Part shown: positions 52,921 to 62,780 of the stretch, piece by piece
Layout: each line of letters starts with the position of its first letter
Position numbering within the stretch: the first letter of the stretch is position 1
NCBI GenBank assembly: GCA_948676835.1
Contig: CAPOZU010000008.1
Location: forward strand, 1-64,000
Direction of reading: 5' to 3'
DNA length: 64,000 bases
DNA from: an uncultured Clostridia bacterium
GTDB taxonomy: Bacteria; Bacillota; Clostridia; TANB77; CAG-508
Notes under the pieces: generated by a model
Databases searched by the model: none
The model's input: the letters and a program-made list of their open reading frames with translations, nothing else
Told to the model about the DNA's origin: nothing
Position numbers and translations under genes: made by a program

Positions 52921-53394
52921 ATGGCAGGAGCATCATTTAAAAAACTAATGAATTATATATTAGGAGATGAAGATACTCAAGAAGAGTATGATGAAGAAGA
53001 ATATAATGCTGATTACCAAGATGAGTATGAAGCAGAAGAGGAAAATGAAGGAGAAGCTTTAAGTATCTTTAAAAGAAAAAATAAAGTTGTATCAATGCCT
53101 CAACCACAACAAATAAGAATGAAAATATCAAAACCAACTAATTTTGATCAAGCAGATGAAATTGTAACTCAACTAAAAGAGAAAAATGCAGTTGTGTTAA
53201 ATTTAGAGTATGTAAGTAAAGACGTTGCTAGAAGAATAGTTGACGTTGTTAGTGGTGCTGTAAAAGCTTTAGATGGAAATATTGAAAAAGTATCTAATTC
53301 TATATTTGTTATTGCGCCTTATAATTATGATATCATAAATGAAATTTCTAAGGAGAAAATTGAAAATAGATTTTCAGCATCTTGGATAAAGTAA
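52921..53394 (+). CDS. sepF: Cell division protein SepF
   Basis: A 157-residue FtsZ-binding protein that forms rings on the inside of the septal membrane. The N-terminal amphipathic segment FKKLMNYILGD is the membrane anchor. It is followed by an acidic linker of Asp/Glu/Tyr and the SepF fold (about 58-140; PTNFDQADEIVTQLKEKNAV, VVSGAVKALDGNIEKVSNSIFVIAP). The TAGGAGG RBS is strong. divIVA follows 19 bases downstream. There is no ylmE or ylmG between. Confidence 0.96.
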   Translation: MAGASFKKLMNYILGDEDTQEEYDEEEYNADYQDEYEAEEENEGEALSIFKRKNKVVSMPQPQQIRMKISKPTNFDQADEIVTQLKEKNAVVLNLEYVSKDVARRIVDVVSGAVKALDGNIEKVSNSIFVIAPYNYDIINEISKEKIENRFSASWIK

Positions 53395-53413
53395 GAGTTT
53401 AGGAGGAATAGAT

Positions 53414-53866
53414 ATGCTAACACCTTTAGATATTGAAAATAAAAGGTTTTCTAAAAGTATCAAAGGATATAATTTGGATGAAGTAGATGATTTCTTAGAT
53501 CAACTTACTATAGATTATGAAAAGTTATATAAAGAAAATAATGGATTAAAAAATCAAGTTGATGATCTTCAAAAAGATTTAGAACATTATAAAAATGTAG
53601 AACAAACTTTACAAAATACTTTAATAATGGCTCAGCAAACTGCTGATGATATAAAATCAAATGCACAAAGTCGTGCAGACCAAATTATAAGAGATGCTCA
53701 AAGCGAAGCTAGAAGAGCTACAGATGAAATTACAAAAGAAGAATTTGAAATAAGAAAAAGAATAGAAGAATTAAAAAGACAATTAAGTGTTTATAAAGCA
53801 AAAATGGAAGCTTTATTAATATCACAATTAGAAATGTTGCAAGATAATAAAGAAAATGAAGAATAA
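53414..53866 (+). CDS. divIVA: DivIVA-domain protein
   Basis: A 150-residue coiled-coil protein that marks poles and septa by sensing negative membrane curvature. The N-terminal lipid-binding module is LTPLDIENKRFSKSIKGYNL, then DEVDDFLDQLTIDYEKLYKE. A long coiled coil runs to about residue 145. The length is between GpsB and full DivIVA. AGGAGG before the ATG; co-transcribed with sepF, ending at a terminator. Confidence 0.94.
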   Translation: MLTPLDIENKRFSKSIKGYNLDEVDDFLDQLTIDYEKLYKENNGLKNQVDDLQKDLEHYKNVEQTLQNTLIMAQQTADDIKSNAQSRADQIIRDAQSEARRATDEITKEEFEIRKRIEELKRQLSVYKAKMEALLISQLEMLQDNKENEE

Positions 53867-53897
53867 AAAGAGGGGCCAAATTTATTTTGGCTCTTTT
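53867..53897 (+). terminator. Terminator of sepF-divIVA
   Basis: An AAAGAGGGGCCAAA arm pairs with TTTTGGCTCTTT with a two-base bulge, followed by T residues. Confidence 0.75.
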
Positions 53898-53948
53898 TTA
53901 CTTTAATAACAAAAGAATTAAGTATGTATTACATTTGTGTTAATATTA

Positions 53949-53978
53949 TTGACTTATAAAATGTATTTGGAATAAAAT
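53949..53978 (+). promoter_or_regulatory. Promoter of rsmD
   Basis: TTGACT (53949-53954), an 18-bp spacer and TAAAAT (53973-53978), about 30 bases before the ATG. Confidence 0.6.
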
Positions 53979-54008
53979 GTATTATATAATATAGTAGATA
54001 GGTGGCTT

Positions 54009-54578
54009 ATGAGAATTATTAGTGGCAGTATGAGAGGAACAAAACTTTATACTCTAGAAGGTGAAAATACAAGGCCAACTTTAGATAGAGTAAAAGAAGC
54101 CCTTTTTAGTAAAATTAATATAATACTTGAAGATGCAACTGTTCTTGATTTGTTTTCAGGAAGTGGTGCCTTAGGATTGGAATCATTAAGCAGAGGAGCT
54201 AAGAGTGCAGTTTTATGTGATTCATCTCGTGAAGCAATGAAAATAATAAAACAGAATGTGGAAAAAACTAGAACGTCAGATAGTACTTTATTACTTAATT
54301 TTGATTATAAAAGAGCTTTAGAAAATTTGCGAAATGAGCAGTTTGATATAATTTTTTTAGATCCACCATATAAAACTGATTTTGCAGAAGATGCGATTAA
54401 AATTATTTACAATATGAATTTGTTAAAAGAAGATGGACTAATTGTTCTAGAAACTGATAACAAAGAAAAGGTAATTAATAATTTAGATACACAGATTATA
54501 GAGATAAAAGATTTAAAGAAATACGGAAGAGTATATCTATTATTTTTAAAATTTATTTCTAGGAAAGGAATGGAGTAA
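54009..54578 (+). CDS. rsmD: 16S rRNA (guanine966-N2)-methyltransferase RsmD
   Basis: A 189-residue SAM methyltransferase. The start MRIISGSMRGTKLYT and RPTLDRVKEALFSKI are typical. The SAM loop is VLDLFSGSGALGLESLSRGA, and the catalytic motif IV is IIFLDPPYKTDF. Normal length. AGGTGG lies just before the ATG. coaD, its usual partner, does not follow; instead a coiled-coil protein starts 3 bases after the stop. Confidence 0.96.
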   Translation: MRIISGSMRGTKLYTLEGENTRPTLDRVKEALFSKINIILEDATVLDLFSGSGALGLESLSRGAKSAVLCDSSREAMKIIKQNVEKTRTSDSTLLLNFDYKRALENLRNEQFDIIFLDPPYKTDFAEDAIKIIYNMNLLKEDGLIVLETDNKEKVINNLDTQIIEIKDLKKYGRVYLLFLKFISRKGME

Positions 54579-54581
54579 AGG

Positions 54582-55061
54582 ATGGAAATCTTTACATTAC
54601 TAGAAACTTTAGAAGATATATTAGAAAGTGGAAAAAATATACCATTTAGCGATAAAATTCTTGTTGAAAAAGAACAATTATTAGATATAATTAAAGAAAT
54701 AAGATTAAAACTACCAGAAGAATTAAAGCAAGCAAAATGGATAAAAGAAGAAAGAGAAAGAATTATAGCAGAAGCTCAAAAAGATGCAGATGATATAGTT
54801 AGAGAAGCTGAAAATAGAATAATTTCTATGATTGATGAGCATGAAATTACTAAAAAAGCTTATGACAAGAAAACAGAAATTATTGCAGATGCAAATGAAA
54901 TGTATAGAGAAATAACAAAAGGTACAAATGATTATGTAGATGGAATTTTAGCTAATATTGAAAATAATATGCTTGAACTTGGTAAGAGTTTAAGTAATGT
55001 TGAAATGACAATTCAAAATGCAGTTGAAACAATACAAAATAATAGAAAAGAACTTAAATAG
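54582..55061 (+). CDS. Coiled-coil protein (ATPase-subunit-like), unknown
   Basis: A 159-residue soluble protein, nearly all helix. The beginning (EIFTLLETLEDILESGKNIP) is followed by a long Lys/Glu/Ala coiled coil (KEERERIIAEAQKDADDIVREAEN) similar to subunit b/E stalk regions and DivIVA tails. Proteins of this shape are found between rsmD and coaD in clostridia and are usually annotated only as ATPase-like. It begins 3 bases after rsmD (RBS GGAATGGAG inside it), so it is co-translated. The function is unknown. Confidence 0.75.
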   Translation: MEIFTLLETLEDILESGKNIPFSDKILVEKEQLLDIIKEIRLKLPEELKQAKWIKEERERIIAEAQKDADDIVREAENRIISMIDEHEITKKAYDKKTEIIADANEMYREITKGTNDYVDGILANIENNMLELGKSLSNVEMTIQNAVETIQNNRKELK

Positions 55062-55067
55062 CAAAAA

Positions 55068-55114
55068 AAGCCAGAATCAAAATCAATTAACATTGATTCT
55101 GATTGTGGCTTTAA
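55068..55114 (+). terminator. Hairpin between the coiled-coil gene and ftsK
   Basis: AAAGCCAGAATCA pairs with TGATTGTGGCTTT, with a further inner stem AATCAAT / ATTGATT. There is little T-tract after it (TTTAAATGTTTT), so it may act as a weak terminator or an RNA-processing stem. Confidence 0.55.
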
Positions 55115-55137
55115 ATGTTTTAGGAGGATGTATAACT

Positions 55138-57648
55138 TTGGGTAGAAGAAAGAAAAAAAATACAAATAATTCAAATAATAATTATAGTAAAAATAAAAAG
55201 AAAAAAATTAATATAGATTTAGCTGTAATAGTAATGTTTGTTGTGAGTATATTACTATTTGTTTTGATATATGGTGAAAAAGGAGCTATAGGAGAAATTT
55301 TAAGTCCTGCACTTGGTGGCATAATTGGATTTATAAAATATATAATTCCTATAGGTTTTTTGGGTTTAACTGTTTGTATAGCAAAAGATGATAGAAATTA
55401 TATTACATCAAAATTAATACAATATGCAGTTTTACTATCATGTATTGCAGCTTCATTATCTATATACAATATATCTAAAGGGAATATTAGTGCAGATTTG
55501 GAATTTAATGAAATTATAGAAGTTGCATATGATTTAGGTGTAAAAAATATAGGTGGCGGAACTATTGGTGTAGTTATTGCATATCCACTTATTCAGTTAT
55601 TAGGAATGTTTGGAGCAGCTATTGCAACAATGGGAGTTGTTGTAATTTTATGTGTTTTTACTTTCGGTTTACATCCATCAGATCTTATGCTTGATATAAT
55701 TGATGAAATGAATGCAAGAAGAGAAGAAAGAGAAGAAGAATTAAATTATAGACGTCAGCAAAGACAAGCTAGAAGAAGAGAATCAAGACCAGAGCATGAA
55801 CAATTAGAAATTGAAGATAATATAAAAAGAAAAGCCAAAAAAGAATTTCAAGATACAAGTATTGATGAAGATGAAATTACAATTAATTTAAATAATGGTC
55901 ATATTGATGAAGCAAAAGAAGAAAGTACTAAAGGAAAAATAATTAACTTATTTGGTAAAAAGCAAAAAGAAGAAAATTCTAAAGAAGAATTTAATCCAGA
56001 TGTAATAGAGGCTAATATTTATAAAAATTCTGCAAAAACAAATGAGGAAGAAAGTATAAAATCACAAAAAGGTGAAGATAATTTATTTACTGTTGAAGAA
56101 GAACAAAAAGAAAGCAAAACCAAAGCTGTATTACAATTAGAACATACAGTTTCTGTAGAAGATGAAAATTATGAATATCCACCAGTAAGTTTACTTGGAA
56201 AAAGCTCTAAAAAAGGAGTTAAAGGTGGAGCAAAAGCTGTAACAGAAAAAGCCCAACAATTACAGAGAACTCTTCATAGTTTTGGAGTATCTGCAAAAGT
56301 AGTGGATTATTCTGTAGGACCAGCGATTACAAGATTTGAACTAAAACCAGCAGAAGGTGTTAGAGTTAATAAAATAGCAAATCTTGCAGATGATATAGCT
56401 CTTAATTTAGCAGCAGAAACAATAAGAATTGAAGCACCTATTCCAGGGAAACAGGCTGTTGGTATTGAAATTCCAAATAAAGAAAAAGAATCTGTTCCAT
56501 TAAGAGATGTAATAGAAAGTGAAGAATTTGAAAATAATACATCTAAATTATCTGTTGCATTAGGAAAGGACGTTGCAGGTAAGGTTGTTTTAGCAGATAT
56601 TGCAAAAATGCCTCACGTATTGATAGCAGGTTCTACAGGTTCTGGTAAATCTGTTTGTATAAATACAATAATAACAAGTGTTATATATAATGCTAAACCA
56701 AGCGAAGTAAAGCTTGTAATGGTTGATCCTAAAGTGGTTGAATTATCTGTTTATAATGGAATTCCACATTTACTAATTCCAGTTGTAACAGATCCTAGAA
56801 AAGCTGCTGGAGCTTTAGCTTGGGCTGTACAGGAAATGGATCACAGATATAACTTATTCGCAGAAAAAGGAGTTAGAGATTTAAAAGGATACAATAGTGC
56901 ATTAGAGCATGGAAGTGAAGATGGAACAACTGGAAAGTTACCACAAATAGTAATTATTATAGACGAGCTTGCAGATTTAATGATGGTAGCTGCAAAAGAA
57001 GTAGAAGATTCTATTTGTAGACTTGCTCAAAAAGCAAGAGCTGCTGGAATGCACTTAGTAATTGCGACTCAAAGACCATCAGTAGATGTAATTACTGGTT
57101 TAATTAAAGCGAATGTACCTTCAAGAATTGCTTTTGCTGTTTCTTCTCAAATAGATTCAAGAACAATATTAGATCAAGTAGGAGCAGAAAAGCTTTTAGG
57201 AAAAGGAGATATGCTTTTCTATCCAGCAAGTGCTTCAAAACCTGTCAGAGTACAGGGGGCATTTGTTTCAGATGGAGAAGTAGAAAAAATAGTTGATTTT
57301 GTAAAATCAAATGGTGTTGCAACATATAATGAAGATATATTAGAAGAAATTGAAAAATCTAATAAATCTGAAGGTCAAATAGAACAAGATGCAGAAGATG
57401 ACGATACAGATCCATTATTAATGGACGCAATAGATACTGTTGTTGAAATTGGTCAAGCATCAACTTCATTTATCCAAAGAAGATTTAAAGTTGGATATGC
57501 AAGAGCTGGTAGAATTATAGATCAAATGGAAGCAAGGGGAATTATTTCTGGATATGAAGGAAGCAAGCCAAGACAAGTATTAATTACACTTGAAAGATTA
57601 AATGAGCTAAAAATGGGAACACCACCAGCAGAAGAAAACAATGAATAA
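55138..57648 (+). CDS. ftsK: DNA translocase FtsK/SpoIIIE
   Basis: 836 residues from the TTG at 55138, which has AGGAGG 9 bases upstream; the ORF is open 40 codons further but covers the hairpin and RBS. Four membrane helices lie at about 20-190, followed by a charged linker (about 200-345). The motor has alpha/beta domains with Walker A AGSTGSGKS (Lys near 504), Walker B IVIIIDELADLMM, and the gamma winged-helix domain (about 765-836; VGYARAGRIIDQMEARGIIS) that reads KOPS/SRS DNA. It clears chromosome DNA from the division septum or pumps it into forespores; which of the two cannot be said. Confidence 0.96.
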   Translation: MGRRKKKNTNNSNNNYSKNKKKKINIDLAVIVMFVVSILLFVLIYGEKGAIGEILSPALGGIIGFIKYIIPIGFLGLTVCIAKDDRNYITSKLIQYAVLLSCIAASLSIYNISKGNISADLEFNEIIEVAYDLGVKNIGGGTIGVVIAYPLIQLLGMFGAAIATMGVVVILCVFTFGLHPSDLMLDIIDEMNARREEREEELNYRRQQRQARRRESRPEHEQLEIEDNIKRKAKKEFQDTSIDEDEITINLNNGHIDEAKEESTKGKIINLFGKKQKEENSKEEFNPDVIEANIYKNSAKTNEEESIKSQKGEDNLFTVEEEQKESKTKAVLQLEHTVSVEDENYEYPPVSLLGKSSKKGVKGGAKAVTEKAQQLQRTLHSFGVSAKVVDYSVGPAITRFELKPAEGVRVNKIANLADDIALNLAAETIRIEAPIPGKQAVGIEIPNKEKESVPLRDVIESEEFENNTSKLSVALGKDVAGKVVLADIAKMPHVLIAGSTGSGKSVCINTIITSVIYNAKPSEVKLVMVDPKVVELSVYNGIPHLLIPVVTDPRKAAGALAWAVQEMDHRYNLFAEKGVRDLKGYNSALEHGSEDGTTGKLPQIVIIIDELADLMMVAAKEVEDSICRLAQKARAAGMHLVIATQRPSVDVITGLIKANVPSRIAFAVSSQIDSRTILDQVGAEKLLGKGDMLFYPASASKPVRVQGAFVSDGEVEKIVDFVKSNGVATYNEDILEEIEKSNKSEGQIEQDAEDDDTDPLLMDAIDTVVEIGQASTSFIQRRFKVGYARAGRIIDQMEARGIISGYEGSKPRQVLITLERLNELKMGTPPAEENNE

Positions 57649-57671
57649 TTTTATATAAGGAGGTTTAAAAT

Positions 57672-59195
57672 TTGAGTTTATTTTCTAAATTAAAAGATCA
57701 TAATAAACAACTAGAAGAAATTTTAGATGATAAATATTTTTCTTCAAATATTAAAAACCTCCTTTTTAATATGATTTATAAAATTGAAATTTTTTATCCT
57801 GATTTTTATCAAGTAAAAAGATGTGTTAGAAATAAAGAAGATTTACTTAATGAACTTGTTGAAATTATTAGATTATATTGTGATAATATAAAAACTGTAG
57901 AGCCTGATTCCGATCAGGCTAAAATGCTTATAAGACATAAATTGCAAGCTTTAACAAATGAAAAGGAAAGAAGCATATTAACATATCCAACAGAAATCGC
58001 TTTATTATATGCAATTTCTGATATTTCACCAAAATACTTTTATGTAAATCAAGAAAATACTTTTAAAAAATTAATTCAGAATTCATTAGTAAATGGATAT
58101 AATATGAATAATGTTGAAATTTTAAAAGATTTTAATGGTTGGTCATGGGATAAATCTGATATTGAAAATGGAAATTATATAGATAATTTAATATATCAAA
58201 ATTTACTAATAATGCTTGGAGAAAAGTTTCTTTATGAGTGGAGAATATATGGTTCAACAAGAAGAGACTTTTTGTTAGAAATCAAAAAGTATATAAAATT
58301 ATTTACAGGAAATGAAAATTATATAAATTATTTTTATAAAATATTATATTTAACTTCAAGTGCTAAAGATAGATTATTAATTAATGAAGAATTAAAATTA
58401 AAAAAACAGCAGTTAAGAAAAATGCTTGATAAAGAAAATTTCTTGCAAGAATGTAAGTCTAAAAAGGAAAGATTAATTAAAAAACTAGAAAAAATAGAAA
58501 AGGCTTTAGAAAATGAAGAAATATTAGAAAAAGATTTTATAAAAGCAAATTTAAAGTTACCTCAAGATAAACAAATAAAGTCATTCAAAAAATATAAAAA
58601 TCTAATTATAAAAGAAAAAGAAAAGTATATAGAAGAAGTTTATAATTTGGAATATATATTGCAACCTTCAAATTACACATCTACTAAAAATTTATTACAA
58701 GAAGTATTACAAGTATATAATTGCAAAGAAACTGAAGAAGAAGTACTAATAAGTTTACAAAAAGAATTTTTAATATTTATCGAAAAGAAATTATCAAAAA
58801 TAAAGACAAGAGATGAAATAATAGATGTAGTTTGTGAACTAAGATATTATAGTAGATTAAAGATAAGTAAAAACAAAACTACTTTGGATATTCAAGAGAT
58901 TAATGAAGTTTTTGATAGAGTATTAAAAAAAGCAATAACTATTTTATGCAAAATTGGTGCTATGAAAATAATCAGTATGGATATTAATTTGAATTTTGAG
59001 ATAATAAAATATGCATTGGATACAAAAATTATAAATCTTGAAGAAATAAAAATTGCTTTAGTAATTGATGATCAAGGATTGATTATAAAAGTATTTGATA
59101 AAGACGTTTTTGAAAAACAAGGAAGAAAGAAAATAGAAATTTCTAAAAATATATTAGAAGTTAAAACCAATCGAAAGATTAAAATTTTTAATTAA
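57672..59195 (+). CDS. Hypothetical 507-residue protein, coiled-coil centre
   Basis: It starts at TTG 57672 with AGGAGG 7 bases upstream. A mostly helical soluble protein: an ordered N-terminal region (about 1-240; NLLFNMIYKIEIFYPDFYQVKR), a Lys/Glu-rich coiled coil (about 255-330), and a C-terminal region with alternating helices and strands (ALVIDDQGLIIKVFDKDVFE). I recognise no family or catalytic motif. It sits between ftsK and a beta-CASP nuclease, 23 and 13 bases away, so it is co-transcribed with both. Confidence 0.72.
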   Translation: MSLFSKLKDHNKQLEEILDDKYFSSNIKNLLFNMIYKIEIFYPDFYQVKRCVRNKEDLLNELVEIIRLYCDNIKTVEPDSDQAKMLIRHKLQALTNEKERSILTYPTEIALLYAISDISPKYFYVNQENTFKKLIQNSLVNGYNMNNVEILKDFNGWSWDKSDIENGNYIDNLIYQNLLIMLGEKFLYEWRIYGSTRRDFLLEIKKYIKLFTGNENYINYFYKILYLTSSAKDRLLINEELKLKKQQLRKMLDKENFLQECKSKKERLIKKLEKIEKALENEEILEKDFIKANLKLPQDKQIKSFKKYKNLIIKEKEKYIEEVYNLEYILQPSNYTSTKNLLQEVLQVYNCKETEEEVLISLQKEFLIFIEKKLSKIKTRDEIIDVVCELRYYSRLKISKNKTTLDIQEINEVFDRVLKKAITILCKIGAMKIISMDINLNFEIIKYALDTKIINLEEIKIALVIDDQGLIIKVFDKDVFEKQGRKKIEISKNILEVKTNRKIKIFN

Positions 59196-59208
59196 TGGAG
59201 GAATACTT

Positions 59209-60861
59209 ATGAAAATTACTTTTTTAGGAGCTACAAGAACAGTAACTGGTTCAAACTTTTTAGTTGAAGCAGCAGGAAAAAAGTTTTTAGTTGATTGTGG
59301 TATGTATCAAGGAAAAATTACAGAAGAGTTAGAAAACTCAGATCCGTTTGCTTTTAATGTAAATGAGATTGACTTTATGCTATTAACTCATGCACATATA
59401 GACCATTCTGGTAGAATTCCAAAACTATATAATGAAGGATTTAGAGGAAAAATTTATGCAACAAAAGCAACTTGTGATTTATGTGAAATAATGTTACCAG
59501 ATAGTGGACATATTCAAGAAATTGAAATAGGATGGAAAAATAAGAAAAGAATGAGAGAGTGTTTAGATCCGCTTCCACCACTATATACAGCAGAAGAAGC
59601 CTATAAGTGTTTAGAAATATTCTCACCTGTTCAATATGATGATATTGTAGAAATTGATGATAATATTAGTGTTAGATTTAATGATGCAGGACATATGTTA
59701 GGCTCTAGCATTATAGAAATTTGGGCAACTGAAAATGGAAAAACAACAAAAGCTGTATTTACAGGAGATTTGGGTAATAATGATTTACCATTATTAGATT
59801 CTCCAACAATGATTAGTAATGCAGATTATTTAATAATGGAATCAACATATGGAAATAGATTGCATGTAAAAAATGATGAAAAAGCAAAAATGTTTTTGGA
59901 TATAGTTTCAGAAACTTTAGATAATGGTGGTAGAGTAATAATTCCATCTTTTGCTGTTGGAAGAACACAAGAGATATTATATGAACTAGATAAATTAAAA
60001 GATGATTTAGGAAAAAATGATCCTGAATTTGCAAGAAAATATGAAAAGATAATGAATGTTCCAGTATATGTAGATAGTCCACTTGCAATTTCTGCAACAG
60101 AAGTATTTAAGAAAAACACAGAATTATTTGAAGATGAGATTCAAGAAAAAATAAAAAGAGGAGACAATCCTTTAGAATTTGCAGGATTACAATTTACACA
60201 AACTGCTGATGAGTCAAAAGCTCTAAATGAAGATTTTAGACCATCTATTATATTATCTGCAAGTGGTATGTGTGATGTTGGTAGAATTAAACATCACTTG
60301 AAACATAATTTATGGAATCCAAATAGTACAATTCTATTTGTTGGATATCAAGCGCCAGGTACACTAGGAAGAAGTATTGTAGAAGGTGCAGAAAAAGTAA
60401 AAATATTTGGGGAAGAAATAGCTGTAAATGCAAGAATTGAATATATTGAAGGATATTCTGGTCATGCTGACCAAACTTGGCTTTTAAATTTTGTATATTC
60501 ATTTACAAATCCTCCAAAACATATTTTCCTAGTTCATGGGGAACCTACTGGTCAAGATGTATTAAAACAAAAGATTGAGGAAACTTCAGAATGTTCAGTA
60601 ACTATTCCAGAATTTGGAGAAACATATGATTTAGTAGGAAATGAACCAGTATTATTATCAGAAACAAAAGAAGTAAGAGAATATAAGAAAGAATTTAAAC
60701 GTTTAGATCTAATAGAAAGAATTGAAAGTTTGAAAGAAGATATTTCTGATTTTGAAAATGTAATAATGATGAAGAAAATAGAAACTAAAGATGGTGATTT
60801 AAAATCTTTAGAGGATAGAGTAAAAGAAATACAAAAACAAATTCAAAATCTAATAAAGTAG
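59209..60861 (+). CDS. MBL-fold/beta-CASP RNA metallohydrolase
   Basis: A 550-residue protein of the YSH1/CPSF-like branch. Metal motif HAHIDHSGRIP at about residue 61, GAT.TVTGSN at the start, FNDAGHMLGSSI, GDLGNNDLPLL, and the beta-CASP part with SFAVGRTQE, LSASGMCDVGRI and GYSGHADQ (last metal His). A C-terminal helical tail of about 60 residues is extra. These enzymes cut RNA endo- or exonucleolytically; this one is not RNase J, which has a different tail and length. AATGGAGG precedes the ATG. Confidence 0.93.
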   Translation: MKITFLGATRTVTGSNFLVEAAGKKFLVDCGMYQGKITEELENSDPFAFNVNEIDFMLLTHAHIDHSGRIPKLYNEGFRGKIYATKATCDLCEIMLPDSGHIQEIEIGWKNKKRMRECLDPLPPLYTAEEAYKCLEIFSPVQYDDIVEIDDNISVRFNDAGHMLGSSIIEIWATENGKTTKAVFTGDLGNNDLPLLDSPTMISNADYLIMESTYGNRLHVKNDEKAKMFLDIVSETLDNGGRVIIPSFAVGRTQEILYELDKLKDDLGKNDPEFARKYEKIMNVPVYVDSPLAISATEVFKKNTELFEDEIQEKIKRGDNPLEFAGLQFTQTADESKALNEDFRPSIILSASGMCDVGRIKHHLKHNLWNPNSTILFVGYQAPGTLGRSIVEGAEKVKIFGEEIAVNARIEYIEGYSGHADQTWLLNFVYSFTNPPKHIFLVHGEPTGQDVLKQKIEETSECSVTIPEFGETYDLVGNEPVLLSETKEVREYKKEFKRLDLIERIESLKEDISDFENVIMMKKIETKDGDLKSLEDRVKEIQKQIQNLIK

Positions 60862-60880
60862 AAATTTACGAGGAGTACAA

Positions 60881-62779
60881 ATGAAAGAAAAATATTTAAA
60901 TGAAGGATTAGTTGGAAATAAAGTTTTAAAAGCTAGTTTTACAAGTAAAGGAGAATTATTGCGTTTATTATATGGATGTGCAGATTATAAAGAATTTATA
61001 GATACATTTCATACTGGAATAAAAGTAAATGATTCAGCTTTAATATATTTGCATGAAGATATAAATAATACATATGAACAAGAGTATATTGAAAATACAA
61101 ATATATTAAAGACAGAGATTTACAATTCATATTTTAAAGTAAGAATTACTCAAATAGATTTTGTTCCAATTAATGAAAATGTTTTAATAAAGAAATATGT
61201 TATTAAAAATGAGAATGAAATTGATTTAAATATTAATTTTTTAGCATATTCTAAAGCTTTAACTAATTTAAATAATGATACTTCAGGATATGTAAAAAAT
61301 GATGCTCTTATACAGTATAATCATGATTATTCTGTATGTACATTTTCAAATAGAGAAATTTATAGAAGACAAGTAAATGGTGCAATAAATGATTTTTACA
61401 AAGGTGAAATAACAGGAAAAGATTATATAGGCATGTCTTGTGATTCAGCAATTAGTTATAAATTAGATAATTTTGCTCCAAGTGAGGAAAAAATAATTAC
61501 ATTATTTGTATATGTAAATGAAAATTCTAAAAATGATGTTTTAAGAATAGATGATGAAATTGAAAGATTAAAAAATTTAAATATTGAAGTATTAAAAAAT
61601 GAGGCAAAAGAATATTGGAATAATTATGTTAAAAATCATGATATTTTAAATATTAGTGAAAAAGATTTAAGCTATGATATTAAGAAAATTTATTATAGAA
61701 GTATTTTGCTTTTTGCATTATTAATTAATGAAAAAACAGGAGGCATATCAGCAGGAATTGAAATAGACGAAAATAAAACGAAATGTGGAAGATACTCTTA
61801 TTGTTGGCCAAGAGATGCGACATTTATAACAGAAGCTTTTGATATTGTTGGAATGAGTGAATATGCAGATAAATTTTATTCAGAATTTTGCCGAAATACT
61901 CAGTATGATAATGGAATGTGGGAACAACGTTTTTATACAGATGGAAACTTAGCACCATCTTGGGGATATCAAATTGATGAAACAGCAAGTGTTGTATTTG
62001 GTGCATATGCTCATTATAAAACAACAAGAGATAAAATGTTTTTAAATGATAATTTAGATATGTTTGAAAAAGCAATTTGTTTTTTGGAAAAATATCTTGA
62101 TGATATTTTTGAGAATAAAAATCAAATGCAAAAAAGTTATGATTTATGGGAAGAGTATGAGGGAGTTTCACTATACTCATTATCTGCTATATGTGCTTCT
62201 TTTAAATCTATGATAAAGATTTATTCAGAACTTAAAACTTTATATGAAAATGATTTAGAAAAAAATCAATTTATGGATTCTAAAATAGAAAATTTACAAT
62301 TAAATGTTCAAAAATTAACAGAATATTGTGAAAATAATTTTTATGATGAAAGTAGGAATTCATATGTTAGAAATACAGATGATAGAAAAATAGATATGAG
62401 TATTATAGGTGCTGTATTTCCATTTAAAATGTTTTCTGCTGATAGCATAAGAGTGCAAAATACCATAGAACAAATAAATAATACTATAAGAACATATACA
62501 GGTGGATATGTAAGATATGAAAATGATGGTTATATGGGAGGAAAAAATCCATGGCCTATTGTAACTTTATGGATATCATGGTATTATTTAAAAACAAATA
62601 ATATAGGAAAAGCTTTAGAATGTTTTGATTTTGTTACTAAGTCATCATCAAAACATGGATTTTTAGGTGAACAAGTAAATAATGAAACAATGGAACCATG
62701 TTGGGTTATAGGTCTTACATGGAGCCATGCAATGTATTTAATTACATTAAAAAAATTAATAGAAAAGAGAATACTATAA
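60881..62779 (+). CDS. Glycoside hydrolase family 15 protein (glucoamylase-like)
   Basis: 632 residues, no signal peptide, so cytosolic. The N-terminal beta-sandwich (about 1-240) precedes an (alpha/alpha)6 barrel: YSYCWPRDATFITEAFD, MWEQRFYTDGNLAPSWGYQ, the general acid in YDLWEEYEGVSLYSLSA, and YMGGKNPWPIVTLW, then EQVNNETMEPCWVIGLTWSH. The family releases glucose from alpha-glucans or trehalose. In the cytosol it may degrade stored glycogen or imported oligosaccharides. The GAGGAG RBS is 6 bases before the ATG. radA starts right after its stop. Confidence 0.92.
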   Translation: MKEKYLNEGLVGNKVLKASFTSKGELLRLLYGCADYKEFIDTFHTGIKVNDSALIYLHEDINNTYEQEYIENTNILKTEIYNSYFKVRITQIDFVPINENVLIKKYVIKNENEIDLNINFLAYSKALTNLNNDTSGYVKNDALIQYNHDYSVCTFSNREIYRRQVNGAINDFYKGEITGKDYIGMSCDSAISYKLDNFAPSEEKIITLFVYVNENSKNDVLRIDDEIERLKNLNIEVLKNEAKEYWNNYVKNHDILNISEKDLSYDIKKIYYRSILLFALLINEKTGGISAGIEIDENKTKCGRYSYCWPRDATFITEAFDIVGMSEYADKFYSEFCRNTQYDNGMWEQRFYTDGNLAPSWGYQIDETASVVFGAYAHYKTTRDKMFLNDNLDMFEKAICFLEKYLDDIFENKNQMQKSYDLWEEYEGVSLYSLSAICASFKSMIKIYSELKTLYENDLEKNQFMDSKIENLQLNVQKLTEYCENNFYDESRNSYVRNTDDRKIDMSIIGAVFPFKMFSADSIRVQNTIEQINNTIRTYTGGYVRYENDGYMGGKNPWPIVTLWISWYYLKTNNIGKALECFDFVTKSSSKHGFLGEQVNNETMEPCWVIGLTWSHAMYLITLKKLIEKRIL

Positions 62780-62780
62780 T

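Noticed and set aside
55018..55137. Upstream extension of ftsK by 40 codons
   Set aside because: It overlaps the end of the previous gene, the hairpin and the AGGAGG that serves the TTG at 55138.
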